Shown: piece after piece, positions 20,954 to 29,908 of the stretch
How positions within the stretch are numbered: the stretch's first letter is position 1
How the letters are laid out: the number at the start of each line of letters is the position of its first letter
Assembly (NCBI RefSeq): GCF_004343605.1
Contig: NZ_POSF01000001.1
Location: 1-64,000, forward strand
Length of the DNA: 64,000 nucleotides
Direction: 5' to 3'
Origin: Dehalobacter sp. 12DCB1
Lineage (GTDB): Bacteria > Bacillota > Desulfitobacteriia > Desulfitobacteriales > Syntrophobotulaceae
Program-made: the position numbers and the translations under genes
The notes under the pieces: model-generated
Database searches by the model: none
Told to the model about the DNA's origin: nothing
What the model saw: only the letters and a program-made list of their open reading frames with translations

Positions 20954-21089
20954 AATTTTCTTTCCTTATTGTGAATTTACGGCTAAAGACAAAAATTCAT
21001 CTACATACTAGCTACATATTCGGTACAAATCAACTACAAAAACATTATAAGTATAGTCATTATATAATTAAAGCTGGTCAAAATCAATA

Positions 21090-21542
21090 CTATTTGCTCT
21101 TTTTTATTAAAGCATTCCGGCTTATCGCTTCACCGATTCGATAGAGAAGCATCCCCAGCCAGCGCAGAATGCCATAGGGGATCCGCATCATTACGGCAAC
21201 TCCAATGTAAACGCCTCGGAAAAACGCCTGAAAAATATTTCTAATAAATTGGCAAACGTGATGGATCAAGCGAAATAACACATCAAAAGTTTTTTTGACA
21301 TATCGGCTAAAAACGGCAATATAGAGCAAAAGACCTAACAAGCTTCCCAAAAACAGATAAAAACGAAATTCAAGGTAATTTGCTTTTTGCGCTAAGCAAA
21401 AAATAATTCCAAGCGCAGCGACAGAGAAAAGCAAATCTCCTAAAAACGTCTGAATCTTTGTCAAGCCCAAATGCCAACGTAAGATTCGGTAAAAATCAAA
21501 ACATATCCCAACTAGTAATCCACTTAGGACAATGCTAATCAA
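21090..21542 (-). CDS. yabQ: Spore cortex biosynthesis protein YabQ
   Basis: The ~150-residue membrane protein has about four N-terminal hydrophobic helices with LSGLLVGICFDFYRILR and a basic C-terminus. It is required for cortex formation in Bacillus and made under sigma-E. The start is uncertain: TTG at 21542 lacks a ribosome binding site. The frame is open further upstream to an AGGGGG in the gap after yabP, where only ATT or ATC codons (about 21555-21566) are well spaced. These would add IGISEFAV, which continues the first membrane helix. Confidence 0.88.
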   Translation of the reverse strand: MISIVLSGLLVGICFDFYRILRWHLGLTKIQTFLGDLLFSVAALGIIFCLAQKANYLEFRFYLFLGSLLGLLLYIAVFSRYVKKTFDVLFRLIHHVCQFIRNIFQAFFRGVYIGVAVMMRIPYGILRWLGMLLYRIGEAISRNALIKKSK

Positions 21543-21584
21543 AACAGCAAACTCGCTAATCCCGATTTCGCCCCCTTCAAAAGG

Positions 21585-21863
21585 CTATTTGAAAATTTTT
21601 TCCCATACTCCCTTGGAGGATTCTCCAGATCCACTCGCAGCATAAATCAGCATGTCAATTTGGCCTTCAATCTCCAGTTCCGATTGTTCGAGGTTAAGAT
21701 TGTTTACCCCCAGATCCCGTCCCTTAATCGTTACTCTACCTTTTGTGGTATCCAGCATAATCTCTTTGGGGTCGAACGATTTTACCTTTTTTACCCCTGA
21801 AACCGTCAGTAGTTTTCTGTCTTTGATAATGATCTTATGCTCAATTTCCCGTTGACCTGTCAT
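21585..21863 (-). CDS. yabP: Sporulation protein YabP
   Basis: The 92-residue YabP/YqfC family protein is a small beta-rich protein of the mother cell needed for spore cortex assembly with YabQ. Visible motifs: HKIIIKDRKLLTVSGVKKVKSFDPKEIMLDTTKGRVTIKG in short strands and LNLEQSELEIEGQI. The ATG at 21863 is 6 bases after GGGGGG; the ATG two codons earlier abuts that run. The ribosome binding site lies inside a long hairpin (21870-21916). Order rqcP-yabP-yabQ is conserved. Confidence 0.93.
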   Translation of the reverse strand: MTGQREIEHKIIIKDRKLLTVSGVKKVKSFDPKEIMLDTTKGRVTIKGRDLGVNNLNLEQSELEIEGQIDMLIYAASGSGESSKGVWEKIFK

Positions 21864-21869
21864 TTCCAT

Positions 21870-21916
21870 CCCCCCAAAGCCCTTTCTGAATAAATACTTA
21901 TTCAGAAAGTGGGGGG
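21870..21916 (-). promoter_or_regulatory. Long hairpin sequestering the yabP ribosome binding site
   Basis: A perfect 12-bp stem CTTTCTGAATAA / TTATTCAGAAAG (21909-21898 and 21893-21882, minus strand, 4-base loop) is extended by CCCCCCA pairing with TGGGGGG across a 5-base bulge. The GGGGGG arm is the Shine-Dalgarno of yabP. It begins one base after the rqcP stop codon. Either translation of yabP is gated or the structure protects or ends the upstream mRNA. Confidence 0.65.
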
Positions 21917-21917
21917 T

Positions 21918-22184
21918 TTAGACATCATTATTTTTCTTTTCATCTTTGATCAGCTGATAGAGCGTCTCAGCTTCTTCCGCCTTGGCACTTGGTGGTATCG
22001 ACACTACCTTGACTTCAAGGATATGATTCCGCATATCAATGCAAATAATGTCTCCAGGCTTTACTTCTGCCGAAGGTTTGGCAACTCTGCCATTTACACT
22101 GACTTTTTCGCCTCCACAGACATCTTTGGCCACAGTTCTCCTTTTGATAAGCCTTGATACCTTAAGATATTTGTCCAGTCTCAA
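21918..22184 (-). CDS. rqcP: S4-domain RNA-binding protein, RqcP/YabO family
   Basis: The 88-residue protein begins LRLDKYLKVSRLIKRRTVAK, the S4 fold seen in Hsp15 and RqcP, with GEKVSVNGRVAKPSAEVKPGDII following. In Bacillus RqcP binds stalled 50S-peptidyl-tRNA complexes and supports Ala-tailing by RqcH. The start is probably TTG at 22184, 8 bases after AAGGAG; TTG at 22193 abuts the ribosome binding site. It lies between HU and yabP as in Bacillus. Confidence 0.9.
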   Translation of the reverse strand: MRLDKYLKVSRLIKRRTVAKDVCGGEKVSVNGRVAKPSAEVKPGDIICIDMRNHILEVKVVSIPPSAKAEEAETLYQLIKDEKKNNDV

Positions 22185-22216
22185 ACAAAGCAACTCCTTA
22201 TTTTAAAATACATCTT

Positions 22217-22249
22217 AAAAAACCAGGCTCAAAAAGAACCTGGTTTTTC
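22217..22249 (-). terminator. Intrinsic terminator of the HU gene
   Basis: Stem AAAAACCAGG / CCTGGTTTTT (22218-22227 with 22239-22248) with an A/T-flanked stem that can end transcripts from either side. It lies 35 bases after the HU stop codon on the minus strand. Confidence 0.85.
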
Positions 22250-22283
22250 GCAATCAAGCTATGAACTTAAGAAATTTAAGAAT

Positions 22284-22556
22284 TTACTGTACTGACTCTT
22301 TTAAAGCTTTTCCTGCCTTAAAGCCAGGTACTTTGCATGCGGGAATGACAATCTCCTCTTTGGTCTGAGGATTTCTGCCGACACGCTCTTCTCTTTTCTT
22401 AACCTCAAATGTACCAAAACCAACTAATTGGACTTTCTCACCACTTGCCATTGCTTGACTGATTGTGTCAAAGACTGCGGCTACCGCTTTTTCGGCATCC
22501 TTCTTGGTGAATTCGGTCTTTTCTGCTACTGCAGCAACGAGTTCCGCTTTATTCAA
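22284..22556 (-). CDS. hup: DNA-binding protein HU
   Basis: The 90-residue histone-like protein has [25 protein letters not shown] dimerisation helices, [24 protein letters not shown] (the HU signature leading into the DNA-binding arm) and the C-terminal strand [11 protein letters not shown]. It bends and compacts DNA non-specifically. GGAGG precedes the ATG at 22556. Its position between mazG and rqcP matches hup loci in clostridia. Confidence 0.97.
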   Translation of the reverse strand: MNKAELVAAVAEKTEFTKKDAEKAVAAVFDTISQAMASGEKVQLVGFGTFEVKKREERVGRNPQTKEEIVIPACKVPGFKAGKALKESVQ

Positions 22557-22642
22557 AAGTCTCCCTCCTAATAATAAAAACTAATAGCCTCTATATTCGC
22601 TATGAAACTGCATTTTCCTTCTTGGGAATGCTAAAATAAACC

Positions 22643-23812
22643 TCAAACCCCAGTTTTTTCTTCACTTTTTACCACTTCCCAGAAAAAATTCATGTTCTCC
22701 ATGCTCATTCTTCCTTTGTCAGGTCCTTCCAGATCTATTTTGTGCATCATTTTATTAAATCTTTGTTGGAATTTTTTCGTCCCCTGCCGCAGAGCTTCTT
22801 CGGCGTTTATTCCGAGAAAGCGCGACAAATTGACAATCGAAAAGAGCAAATCTCCTAATTCTTCTTTTACTCTTGGACTTTTTCCCACTTCCTTTTCGAG
22901 CTCAGTAAGCTCTTCATAGATTTTAGAAAGGGGTCCCTGGTGATCCTCCCAGTCAAAACCGACTTTAGAAGCCTTTTTTTGAGTCTTTTCAGCAAATTGC
23001 AGCGCTGGAAGCCCTCTTGGAATATCAAAGAAATTCCTCTCTGCTTGTTTTTTCAAGCTTTGGGATGTCAATTTCTCGGTTTTTTTAATTTCATCCCAGT
23101 TTATCAGGACTTCCCGGCTTGATGCTACTTCAACTGACCCAAAAACATGAGGATGCCGGCGTATCAGTTTATCCGAAATGCCCTTTATGACATCGTTCAG
23201 GCTGAATTGCCCGGATTCCTCTGCAATGCGGGAATGGAACACGACTTGTAATAATAAGTCTCCCAATTCCTCACATAAATTATTCATATTTTTGGAATCA
23301 ATTGCATCCAGCACTTCATAGGCCTCTTCAATCAGATATTTCTTCAGTGACTCATGATCCTGCTCCTTATCCCAAGGGCACCCCCAAGCAGAGCGCAATT
23401 CAGCCATAATTGCAGTAAGCCTTTCCAGCCGGTCACTATTATCCCTGATCAATGTCGCCTTCACAATAAAAGAGGTTCCAAGCCTTTGGTGAAGTCCGGC
23501 TATGATCCTGCCTTCTGCGATTGGAAAACCCGGTAAAGCGAGTGTTATTTGCTTCTTGCCGGACACTGCTATAACCTTTTCTACAATTAAATCAAGTCCT
23601 GTTTCCAGGTCTAAAATGATATTTTCCATTTGTTCCGCTGCTGCGAATATTTCCTGGCACGGAAAACCCTCACGAATCAAATCTGAAGCTGCCGGATGTT
23701 CGGCATCCCACAGGAATATCAGATCTGAACCTTTCAATAATTTATAAGCGGCAAGAGACAAAGAATCAAGTCCCCGGTCTCCGAGGCCTAGAATGTTTAA
23801 AATCGGGTCCAC
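22643..23812 (-). CDS. mazG: MazG-family nucleoside triphosphate pyrophosphohydrolase with N-terminal methylase-like domain
   Basis: The 389-residue protein of the YabN type has a C-terminal tandem MazG module (about 130-389). The first module shows WGCPWDKEQDHESLKKYLIEEAYEVLDAID and EELGDLLLQVVFHS (metal-binding EExxE...ELGD); a second copy has KEELGDLLFSIVNLSRFLG. The N-terminal ~125 residues (LGLGDRGLDSLSLAAYKLL...) resemble a tetrapyrrole-methylase fold. That fold is about 220 residues in Bacillus YabN, so this one looks shortened. Function: house-cleaning hydrolysis of non-canonical NTPs. Confidence 0.92.
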   Translation of the reverse strand: MDPILNILGLGDRGLDSLSLAAYKLLKGSDLIFLWDAEHPAASDLIREGFPCQEIFAAAEQMENIILDLETGLDLIVEKVIAVSGKKQITLALPGFPIAEGRIIAGLHQRLGTSFIVKATLIRDNSDRLERLTAIMAELRSAWGCPWDKEQDHESLKKYLIEEAYEVLDAIDSKNMNNLCEELGDLLLQVVFHSRIAEESGQFSLNDVIKGISDKLIRRHPHVFGSVEVASSREVLINWDEIKKTEKLTSQSLKKQAERNFFDIPRGLPALQFAEKTQKKASKVGFDWEDHQGPLSKIYEELTELEKEVGKSPRVKEELGDLLFSIVNLSRFLGINAEEALRQGTKKFQQRFNKMMHKIDLEGPDKGRMSMENMNFFWEVVKSEEKTGV

Positions 23813-23826
23813 TTGCTTTCCTCCTA

Positions 23827-23852
23827 TTGATATTAAGGTTCATAAGGTACTC
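23827..23852 (+). repeat. Diverged copy of the AAGGTACT repeat upstream of mazG
   Basis: TTGATATT, then AAGGTTCATAAGGTACTC; shares the GATAT, GGTT-N3-AAGGTACT layout of the two 32-bp copies but is shorter and more diverged. Confidence 0.45.
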
Positions 23853-23943
23853 ATTGCTTGTCCAATAATACTATAAATGTCAGGAAGATCTTTGGCAAGC
23901 AATTAGATAATGGGTGACTTATCTGAGCACGCACAGTTAAGAA

Positions 23944-23974
23944 AAGGACTGTCAACATACCGTTAACAGTCCTT
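23944..23974 (-). terminator. Intrinsic terminator of spoVT
   Basis: Stem AAGGACTGT / ACAGTCCTT (23944-23952 with 23966-23974), extended by TTAAC/GTCAAC partial pairing, about 28 bases after the spoVT stop on the minus strand, followed by TTTTCTT. Confidence 0.8.
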
Positions 23975-24001
23975 CTCAACTTTTATTTTTTGCATCAAAC
24001 A

Positions 24002-24550
24002 TTACTGTTCCATTTGTTTGGCTAAAAAGCCCGCTGCAGTTTCAGCAAGTTTGATTTCCAAATCTCCCATCTTAATGTTTGGTTCTTTGGACATGAGTAC
24101 GACTACCCCAATGGGATCACCTTCAGCAATAATCGGCGCAATGACCTGATTTGTTGCTTTGACTTTTTCTTCTCCTTCTGTTTCTTTCAAAACAGAGGAT
24201 TCTCCCGTATTATAAATAGTTCTCCTTTCTTCCATGGCCTGCTCGGCTACAGCGCCAAGAGATTTGTTCAAGTAGTCTTTTTTGGAAGCTCCTGACACCG
24301 CAATGATGACATCTCTATCTCCGATACAGGCAATGTGTCCTGTTGATTCAAATAAAGAATCCGCATATTCTTTAGCGAAATCTCCCAACTCACCAATGGG
24401 TGAATACTTCTTCAGTATCACTTCCCCTTCTCTGTCCACAAAAATTTCCAGTGGATCTCCTTCTCTTATCCGTAAAGTCCGCCGGATTTCCTTGGGAATA
24501 ACTACTCGGCCAAGATCATCTATTCTTCTGACAATTCCGGTTGCTTTCAT
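24002..24550 (-). CDS. spoVT: Stage V sporulation protein T, AbrB-family regulator
   Basis: The 182-residue regulator has an N-terminal swapped-hairpin AbrB domain (MKATGIVRRIDDLGRVVIPKEIRR, residues 1-24, with LRIREGDPLEI after it). The C-terminal part is a GAF-like domain (about 55-182). It modulates sigma-G genes late in forespore development. GGAGG precedes the ATG at 24550. It stands alone between its own terminator and a 300-base upstream gap. Confidence 0.96.
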   Translation of the reverse strand: MKATGIVRRIDDLGRVVIPKEIRRTLRIREGDPLEIFVDREGEVILKKYSPIGELGDFAKEYADSLFESTGHIACIGDRDVIIAVSGASKKDYLNKSLGAVAEQAMEERRTIYNTGESSVLKETEGEEKVKATNQVIAPIIAEGDPIGVVVLMSKEPNIKMGDLEIKLAETAAGFLAKQMEQ

Positions 24551-24854
24551 TAAGTTCTCCCTCCTTTTTCCAAAGCGACTAATTCAATCTTAGTATATAT
24601 CTTGAACTGCTTTATTATTCATATTTTTCCATACATGCAAAAAAGAATAATCATTAACGCCACTCACACTTAACGCTCGCTTCATAAAGTTTGTGTGGAA
24701 CTACAATATTTTAAGCAATCAGCAAATAAATAAAGAATTTAAGAAAGATATAGATAGAGGGTGCAACAGTTTATTCCGTTACGCCCTCTTCTTGGCTTTA
24801 AGTTTTATATTTTAATTTGTGCGAAATCATAAGATTGCAAAAATACCCTATTGC
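24551..24854. other. Intergenic region between spoVT and the PrsA-like gene
   Basis: No gene is visible. The right half would hold the spoVT promoter (AT-rich, minus strand). I see GCATG and AATAATA near 24615-24640, reminiscent of forespore sigma elements, but the spacing does not fit. The left half holds the terminator of the PrsA-like gene (24757-24788). Confidence 0.4.
24757..24788 (-). terminator. Hairpin downstream of the PrsA-like gene
   Basis: GAGGGCGTAAC pairs with GTTGCACCCTC on the minus strand with one mismatch and one wobble pair, 67 bases after the stop codon. There is no strong T-tract, so termination efficiency is uncertain. Confidence 0.55.
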
Positions 24855-25793
24855 TTATTGGGCACCCGCTGGTTTTAAATCTTCGGCGTATTCGACTTGA
24901 GCCGCTTGTCTAAGTTCCGAATAATAACTTGATACTTTTAGATTTTTGGCATTTTCGAGAGCATCTTCCTGAACGCTTGCTTTGACTTTCTCAAAGTCAG
25001 GCACTACAGCCTCTTTATGGTCTTCAACCAGAATAACATGATAGCCAAATTTCGTCTTGACTGGTGTTTCTGAAATGCTCCCTACCTTCTGGCTGAAAGC
25101 AGCATCCTCAAATTCCGTAACCATTTCTCCGCGGGAAAAATAGTCGAGGTTCCCGCCGGAATCCTTACTCCCGGTATCCGTAGAATATTCCTTGGCCAGT
25201 TCAGAAAAATCTTTTCCAGCATTATACTCTTGAATCACTTTATTGGCTTCCTCTTCAGTCGCCACCAAAACATGGCTAGCTTTGACCTGTTCATCCTGTC
25301 CGCCGTAATCGGAATAATGTGATTCAAAATACTGCTGGACTTCCTGATCTGATACTGTCACATCTTTACCAATGTTATAGATAAAAGTATAGCGGTTCGT
25401 AACTTCCTCTTCAGTCATCCCTCTTTCATCAAGGAACACCTGATAGTCCATATCTTTCAACTGGCTTTTTATATTCTTTTCGATCAGTTTCGAAACTTCA
25501 GGATTCGTCGTATCCCATTTATTTTTTTCGACTTCCTGCTTAATCAATTCATCCATAATTAACTCTTCTAAGACCGAACTCTTAATACTTTCCAGACTGG
25601 ACTTACCCTGATCCGTGCTAAAGTCCATACCTTGCTTCTCATAATAGGTTTTGCTGGCATTTAACTTTTCTTCATAAGTCGTCATGGGGATACTTTGCTT
25701 ATTCACTTTAACTGCAAATTCCTGTTTGGCACAGCCAGTGAGCATAAGCAGTAAAGCAAACAGCATGATTATTGTTGTGGTTACTTTTTTCAT
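24855..25793 (-). CDS. Peptidyl-prolyl isomerase lipoprotein (PrsA/SurA-like foldase)
   Basis: The 312-residue secreted chaperone starts with a lipoprotein signal peptide (MKKVTTTIIMLFALLLML) and an LTGC lipobox, giving Cys21 as the lipidated residue. A SurA_N-like helical region (about 25-165) is followed by a parvulin domain (about 170-265) with ASHVLVATEEEANKV, FSELAKEYSTD, GGNLDYFSRGEMV and FGYHVI. It should assist folding of exported proteins on the outer face of the membrane. It is monocistronic with its own promoter (25826-25854). The gene name prsA is likely but not certain. Confidence 0.9.
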   Translation of the reverse strand: MKKVTTTIIMLFALLLMLTGCAKQEFAVKVNKQSIPMTTYEEKLNASKTYYEKQGMDFSTDQGKSSLESIKSSVLEELIMDELIKQEVEKNKWDTTNPEVSKLIEKNIKSQLKDMDYQVFLDERGMTEEEVTNRYTFIYNIGKDVTVSDQEVQQYFESHYSDYGGQDEQVKASHVLVATEEEANKVIQEYNAGKDFSELAKEYSTDTGSKDSGGNLDYFSRGEMVTEFEDAAFSQKVGSISETPVKTKFGYHVILVEDHKEAVVPDFEKVKASVQEDALENAKNLKVSSYYSELRQAAQVEYAEDLKPAGAQ

Positions 25794-25825
25794 TAATCCC
25801 TATCTCCCTTTCGCTGGATGAAGTC

Positions 25826-25854
25826 ATTATACCAAGTTACAATTTATTAAGCAA
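25826..25854 (-). promoter_or_regulatory. Sigma-A-type promoter of the PrsA-like gene
   Basis: TTGCTT (25854-25849) and TATAAT (25831-25826) on the minus strand with a 17-base spacer, 33 bases before the start codon. The AAGGTACT repeat motif lies 8 bases upstream of the -35 box. Confidence 0.7.
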
Positions 25855-25861
25855 TTTAAAC

Positions 25862-26006
25862 TAGTACCTTGCCAACCATGGCATCGCTGCATTAGCCCTT
25901 CTCGGGGACGTTAATCGCCATACACTCGGTATATTTCAATCCTTCCAACAGCCATGGATGGCTTAGTATCGAACAAGGATTAAGATATACAGTTAATAAG
26001 GTACTA
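25862..26006. mobile_element. MITE-like 145-bp element with terminal inverted repeats
   Basis: TAGTACCTT (25862-25870) and AAGGTACTA (25998-26006) form perfect 9-bp terminal inverted repeats around a non-coding 127-bp interior. Inside is a nested hairpin: AATCCTT (25938-25944) pairs with AAGGATT (25975-25981), enclosing AGCCAT-GG-ATGGCT (25950-25963). The right terminus supplies the TAG stop codon of mfd. No transposase is present. The interior hairpin tip matches one at 119-130. Miniature mobile element or repeat pair; inferred. Confidence 0.4.
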
Positions 26007-29000
26007 ACTGGATACGGTCTTGGCAGCTGCTGCAGGATGCTTCACGTATTCCTCTAAAATACCAAATAATTTAAATATGGCTTTAAAGATATCTTCTATA
26101 CTTGAAACCCTGAGCCGCAGGTTCAATTCAAGATTGCCTTGTTCCGCAGCCGCAAATGACAATGGGTAAGGAAATTTTGCTGCAATACTCATCAGCTGTT
26201 CTCCGGATATCCCGGGATCAGAGGCAAACCGCAGGGAGATATTCTGTTTATGCTGAACAACCTGTTCGAGACCCAGTTGTTTGGCTTTTATTTTTATCCT
26301 GATGATTTTAGCCAGGTTTTCAACTTCATCGGGCGGGTTTCCAAATCTGTCCACCAGTTCATCCAAAAAGTCACTTAAGTGTTCTTCACTAGAAATGCCT
26401 AGCATTCTCTGGTAAAGTGCAGCTTTAATCTGCTTATCCACAATATATTCATCGGGAAGAAGCGCCTTGACCTGAATATCTATGACTGGCTCAGCGACTT
26501 CTTCTACTGTTTCACCACGTAATTGCTGAACTGCCTCTTTTAGCATTTTGACATATAGGCTGAATCCAACGCTGGCAAGATGCCCATGCTGCTCCCCTCC
26601 AATAAAATTACCTGCTCCTCTTATTTCCAAATCACGCATGGCAATCTTGAAACCGGAACCAAATTCAGTGAATTCCCTGATTGTAGTCAGCCTCTTTTCT
26701 GCTTCTTCTGTCAGAATTTTTTGCGGTTGGTATAAAAAATAGGCATACGCTTTCCTGTTTGACCTACCCACCCTTCCTCTGAGTTGATAAAGCTGGCTCA
26801 GGCCAAATTTGTCTGCTTCATCGACAATAAGTGTATTGACGTTCGGCATATCCAAACCGGTTTCGATGATAGTAGTGCAAATCATAATATCTTTCTCTTT
26901 TTCCAAAAAGGAGATCATTTCTTTCTCAAGCTGGGTTTCGCTCATCTGCCCATGCACAACCCCACAACGGGCTTCTGGGATAATCAAATTCAGCAGCCTG
27001 ACCACTCTATCCAGTGTTTCGACCCGGTTATGGACAAAAAATACCTGACCCCCTCTGTACAATTCTCTGCGTATCGCATCTCTTACCAGATCCGCATTAA
27101 ATTCGGCGACAAAGGTCTGAACAGGGAACCTGTCTTCCGGAGGCGTCATAATAACGCTCATATCTCTTAAGCCAACTAGAGACATATGCAGGGTTCTGGG
27201 AATTGGCGTAGCTGATAGTGTCAAAACATCCACATTGGTCTTCAGCGTTTTGATCTTCTCTTTATGTCCAACGCCAAAACGCTGCTCTTCATCGACAATA
27301 AGCAGGCCCAGATCCTTGAAGCTAACCCCTTCCGATATGAGACGGTGGGTGCCGACGACAACATCAAGTGAACCGTCTTTCAGATTCTGAATGATTTGCT
27401 TCTGTTCCTTGGGTGTACGAAAACGGCTCAGCATTTCGATTTTTACAGGGTAATCCATAAACCTTTCCCTGAAAGTATTATAATGCTGCTGAGCAAGAAT
27501 GGTCGTTGGTACCATGACTGCCACCTGCTTGCTACTGATAACCGCCTTAAATGCGGCTCTCAGTGCAACTTCTGTTTTGCCGTACCCCACATCTCCGCAA
27601 AGAAGCCGGTCCATCGGCCGGGCTTTCATCATATCTTTTTTGACTTCCATAATACTCTGCAGCTGGTCTGGTGTTTCTTCATATGGAAAGCGGTCTTCAA
27701 ACTCTTTCTGCCAGTAGCTGTCTTCCGGATAAGCAAATCCCACAGCCCCTTCCCTTTTCGCATAAAGCTCAAGTAAATTAATGGCCATCTCTTTAACAGC
27801 GCTCTGGGCCCTGGTTTTCGCCTTGTTCCATTCATTGCCGTTCAGTTTATTCAGCTTGGGTGTGGTTGATTCTTCTGCCCCGAGGTATTTCTGCAGCAGC
27901 TGCAGTTGATCAAGCGGTACATATAGTTTATCTTCACCGGCATAACGAATCGAAAAATAGTCCTTTTCAATACCGTCGACCTCAATGGTTTCAATCCCGG
28001 TAAACTTGCCGATTCCATGGTAAAAATGCACGACGTAATCACCTGATTTAAGGTCGCTGAAAGAAAGAATATCTGCTTCTTTTGGGCCTTTTTTGGGTTT
28101 CGCCTGGTATTTTCGTTCTCTTCGGTATATTTCGGATTCTGAAAAAATAACCATTTTGCTTACAGGCAGTTCAAAGCCCTGGTTAATCGAAAGCGGATAA
28201 ATATAAACACCACCCTGCACGATCGGATCTTCCATCCTAACCAGACTGGCGTTAATGCTTCTGTCCTTTAGCCCTTGCCCTAGCCGCTGTGATTGTTCCT
28301 CATTCCCTGCAAAAAGTGCAATCACGTATCCGACGGACTTCCACCGCTGAATCTCTTCCACCAGGATTGAAGTCTTGCCATACCCAGCTAAAGGGCGGGC
28401 AATCATGTTCGTCACTCTTTTAGGGTCAAACCCGGGTATTTCCCGCAATAAATTCGACAGGCCCAGCAAAGGACGCTTTCCACTGGCGAGCAAATCTTCA
28501 AAGCTGATGAATAAATGATCGGAATTAACAAACTCTTCCCCCTTTTCCAGGTTGTCCGTAAATTCAGCAAGGCGCTGATTGGACTGAAAATCTAGCTGCT
28601 CTTTAAGCCGGAGCGGTTCATCGAGAAATACAAGACAATTCTGATCAAGCCATTCAAAGAAAGGAACATATTCTTCGGACAGTAGACTCAGGTAAGGATA
28701 AATGCTTTCATCAAGAATTCCCGTGTTCAGCCGATTTTCAAGATATTCGACTTTTTTATGAAGTCTCTTAACCGCTTCTATCCTGTCCAGCCGCTGTAAA
28801 CGTCCGACGGCTTTGCGCGCCCTGGCCCTGATTTCCCCTTTTAAGTCCTGCTGCTTTTTGGTATCGATAACATACTCCTGAACGGGAACAATAAGAACCT
28901 CAGAAATGCTTTCCAACGATTTTTGGGTCTCCAAATCAAATACCCGGATAGAATCTACTTCCTCATCAAAAAATTCTATCCTGACAGGATCTCTGTCATG

Positions 29001-29567
29001 TGGTGCAATATCGAGAATCCCTCCGCGCAAAGCAAACTGGCCTCTGCCCTCAATGGTTTCTTCACGTTCATAGCCGGCTTCTACTAATAAGCGCAGAAGG
29101 TCAGAAACTACATACTGTTCCCCGACCTTAAAAAGGATACAATGCCTCAACCACTTTTCTGGGCGGATTAGTTTCTTCATGATCGCCTGGACGGGCGCAA
29201 CGACAATTGTTTCGCTGTCTGTTTCCCGGTTGAATGGGAGCAGGCTGCTCAAGACCCGGATTCTCTCTGCCGTAATTTCGTGGCTTCTGCCAAAAACCTC
29301 AAACGGAAGCCACTCTGTTGTCGGGAAAAGCATAATATTTTTTTTCGGAAGCCACGCCTCAAGATCCCTTGCCCATTTTTGGGCTTGTTCATCTGTATAA
29401 GTGATGATCAGAGCCTGCTGCTTCAGCAGGGCAACCTGGGCTGCAAACGCAGCTTTTTCACTGCTGGTTATTTGGTAAATCATTTGCGGGGACTCTTTTC
29501 TGCTTAAGGCAGCGCTTATTTCCCCAATGTCAAAACCCTTGTACAAAAAATCATTAATCGTAGGCAT
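26004..29567 (-). CDS. mfd: Transcription-repair coupling factor
   Basis: Translocase that removes RNA polymerase stalled at lesions and recruits UvrA. The 1187-residue protein has the UvrB-like N-terminal modules, the RNA-polymerase-interacting domain ([19 protein letters not shown], about 485) and RecG-like motor domains. Those carry Walker [15 protein letters not shown], the [11 protein letters not shown] box, [13 protein letters not shown] and QLRGRVGRS. The C-terminal TRCF domain completes it. The start is ATG at 29567 with GGAGGG upstream; an open frame 153 bases longer is not conserved-looking. It follows fin and pth in the usual order. Confidence 0.97.
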   Translation of the reverse strand: MPTINDFLYKGFDIGEISAALSRKESPQMIYQITSSEKAAFAAQVALLKQQALIITYTDEQAQKWARDLEAWLPKKNIMLFPTTEWLPFEVFGRSHEITAERIRVLSSLLPFNRETDSETIVVAPVQAIMKKLIRPEKWLRHCILFKVGEQYVVSDLLRLLVEAGYEREETIEGRGQFALRGGILDIAPHDRDPVRIEFFDEEVDSIRVFDLETQKSLESISEVLIVPVQEYVIDTKKQQDLKGEIRARARKAVGRLQRLDRIEAVKRLHKKVEYLENRLNTGILDESIYPYLSLLSEEYVPFFEWLDQNCLVFLDEPLRLKEQLDFQSNQRLAEFTDNLEKGEEFVNSDHLFISFEDLLASGKRPLLGLSNLLREIPGFDPKRVTNMIARPLAGYGKTSILVEEIQRWKSVGYVIALFAGNEEQSQRLGQGLKDRSINASLVRMEDPIVQGGVYIYPLSINQGFELPVSKMVIFSESEIYRRERKYQAKPKKGPKEADILSFSDLKSGDYVVHFYHGIGKFTGIETIEVDGIEKDYFSIRYAGEDKLYVPLDQLQLLQKYLGAEESTTPKLNKLNGNEWNKAKTRAQSAVKEMAINLLELYAKREGAVGFAYPEDSYWQKEFEDRFPYEETPDQLQSIMEVKKDMMKARPMDRLLCGDVGYGKTEVALRAAFKAVISSKQVAVMVPTTILAQQHYNTFRERFMDYPVKIEMLSRFRTPKEQKQIIQNLKDGSLDVVVGTHRLISEGVSFKDLGLLIVDEEQRFGVGHKEKIKTLKTNVDVLTLSATPIPRTLHMSLVGLRDMSVIMTPPEDRFPVQTFVAEFNADLVRDAIRRELYRGGQVFFVHNRVETLDRVVRLLNLIIPEARCGVVHGQMSETQLEKEMISFLEKEKDIMICTTIIETGLDMPNVNTLIVDEADKFGLSQLYQLRGRVGRSNRKAYAYFLYQPQKILTEEAEKRLTTIREFTEFGSGFKIAMRDLEIRGAGNFIGGEQHGHLASVGFSLYVKMLKEAVQQLRGETVEEVAEPVIDIQVKALLPDEYIVDKQIKAALYQRMLGISSEEHLSDFLDELVDRFGNPPDEVENLAKIIRIKIKAKQLGLEQVVQHKQNISLRFASDPGISGEQLMSIAAKFPYPLSFAAAEQGNLELNLRLRVSSIEDIFKAIFKLFGILEEYVKHPAAAAKTVSS

Positions 29568-29665
29568 TCGCTGCCCTCCTGCAAAAAGTAGCTCATTTCT
29601 TATCATATCTTTAGCCAGGATAGAAAATACCTGTTTTTCGAGTATTCGAGTTGAGCAAACCATAT

Positions 29666-29842
29666 TTACTGATAGTACGTCACTCCGCTGATATCCAGTT
29701 CCTTCATGCATCTTGAGCAAAGCGTATAGGCAACATTGCCTTTAATCTCAACAGAAAAATCCATCCTGAGTGGCCTGGTGTCATCCATTTCCAGTTGACC
29801 AACGATGGTATCACAGCAACGGCATATTTTAAGCATATACAT
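29666..29842 (-). CDS. fin: Anti-sigma-F factor Fin family (YabK/DUF2757) zinc protein
   Basis: The 58-residue protein has two cysteine pairs (CRCC near residue 6 and CSRC near residue 43) that likely bind one zinc. Between them are IVGQLEMDD and a beta-rich middle. In Bacillus, Fin (YabK) sits between pth (spoVC) and mfd and inhibits sigma-F-directed transcription to help the switch to sigma-G. Position and cysteine layout fit, but sequence similarity in so short a protein is modest. ATG at 29842 follows GGAGG by 11 bases. Confidence 0.75.
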   Translation of the reverse strand: MYMLKICRCCDTIVGQLEMDDTRPLRMDFSVEIKGNVAYTLCSRCMKELDISGVTYYQ

Positions 29843-29908
29843 AGGATAAAACACCTCCTGAGTAATATGCTTGCCTATCCAATCCAAGGTTATACGCTTC
29901 AGCTTTAT

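Noticed and set aside
24615..24645. Sigma-G promoter (GCATG...AATAATA) before spoVT
   Set aside because: The spacing of about 14 bases does not match the forespore sigma consensus.
29568..29720. 51-residue N-terminal extension of Mfd
   Set aside because: It overlaps the fin gene and has no ribosome binding site; GGAGGG precedes the ATG at 29567.
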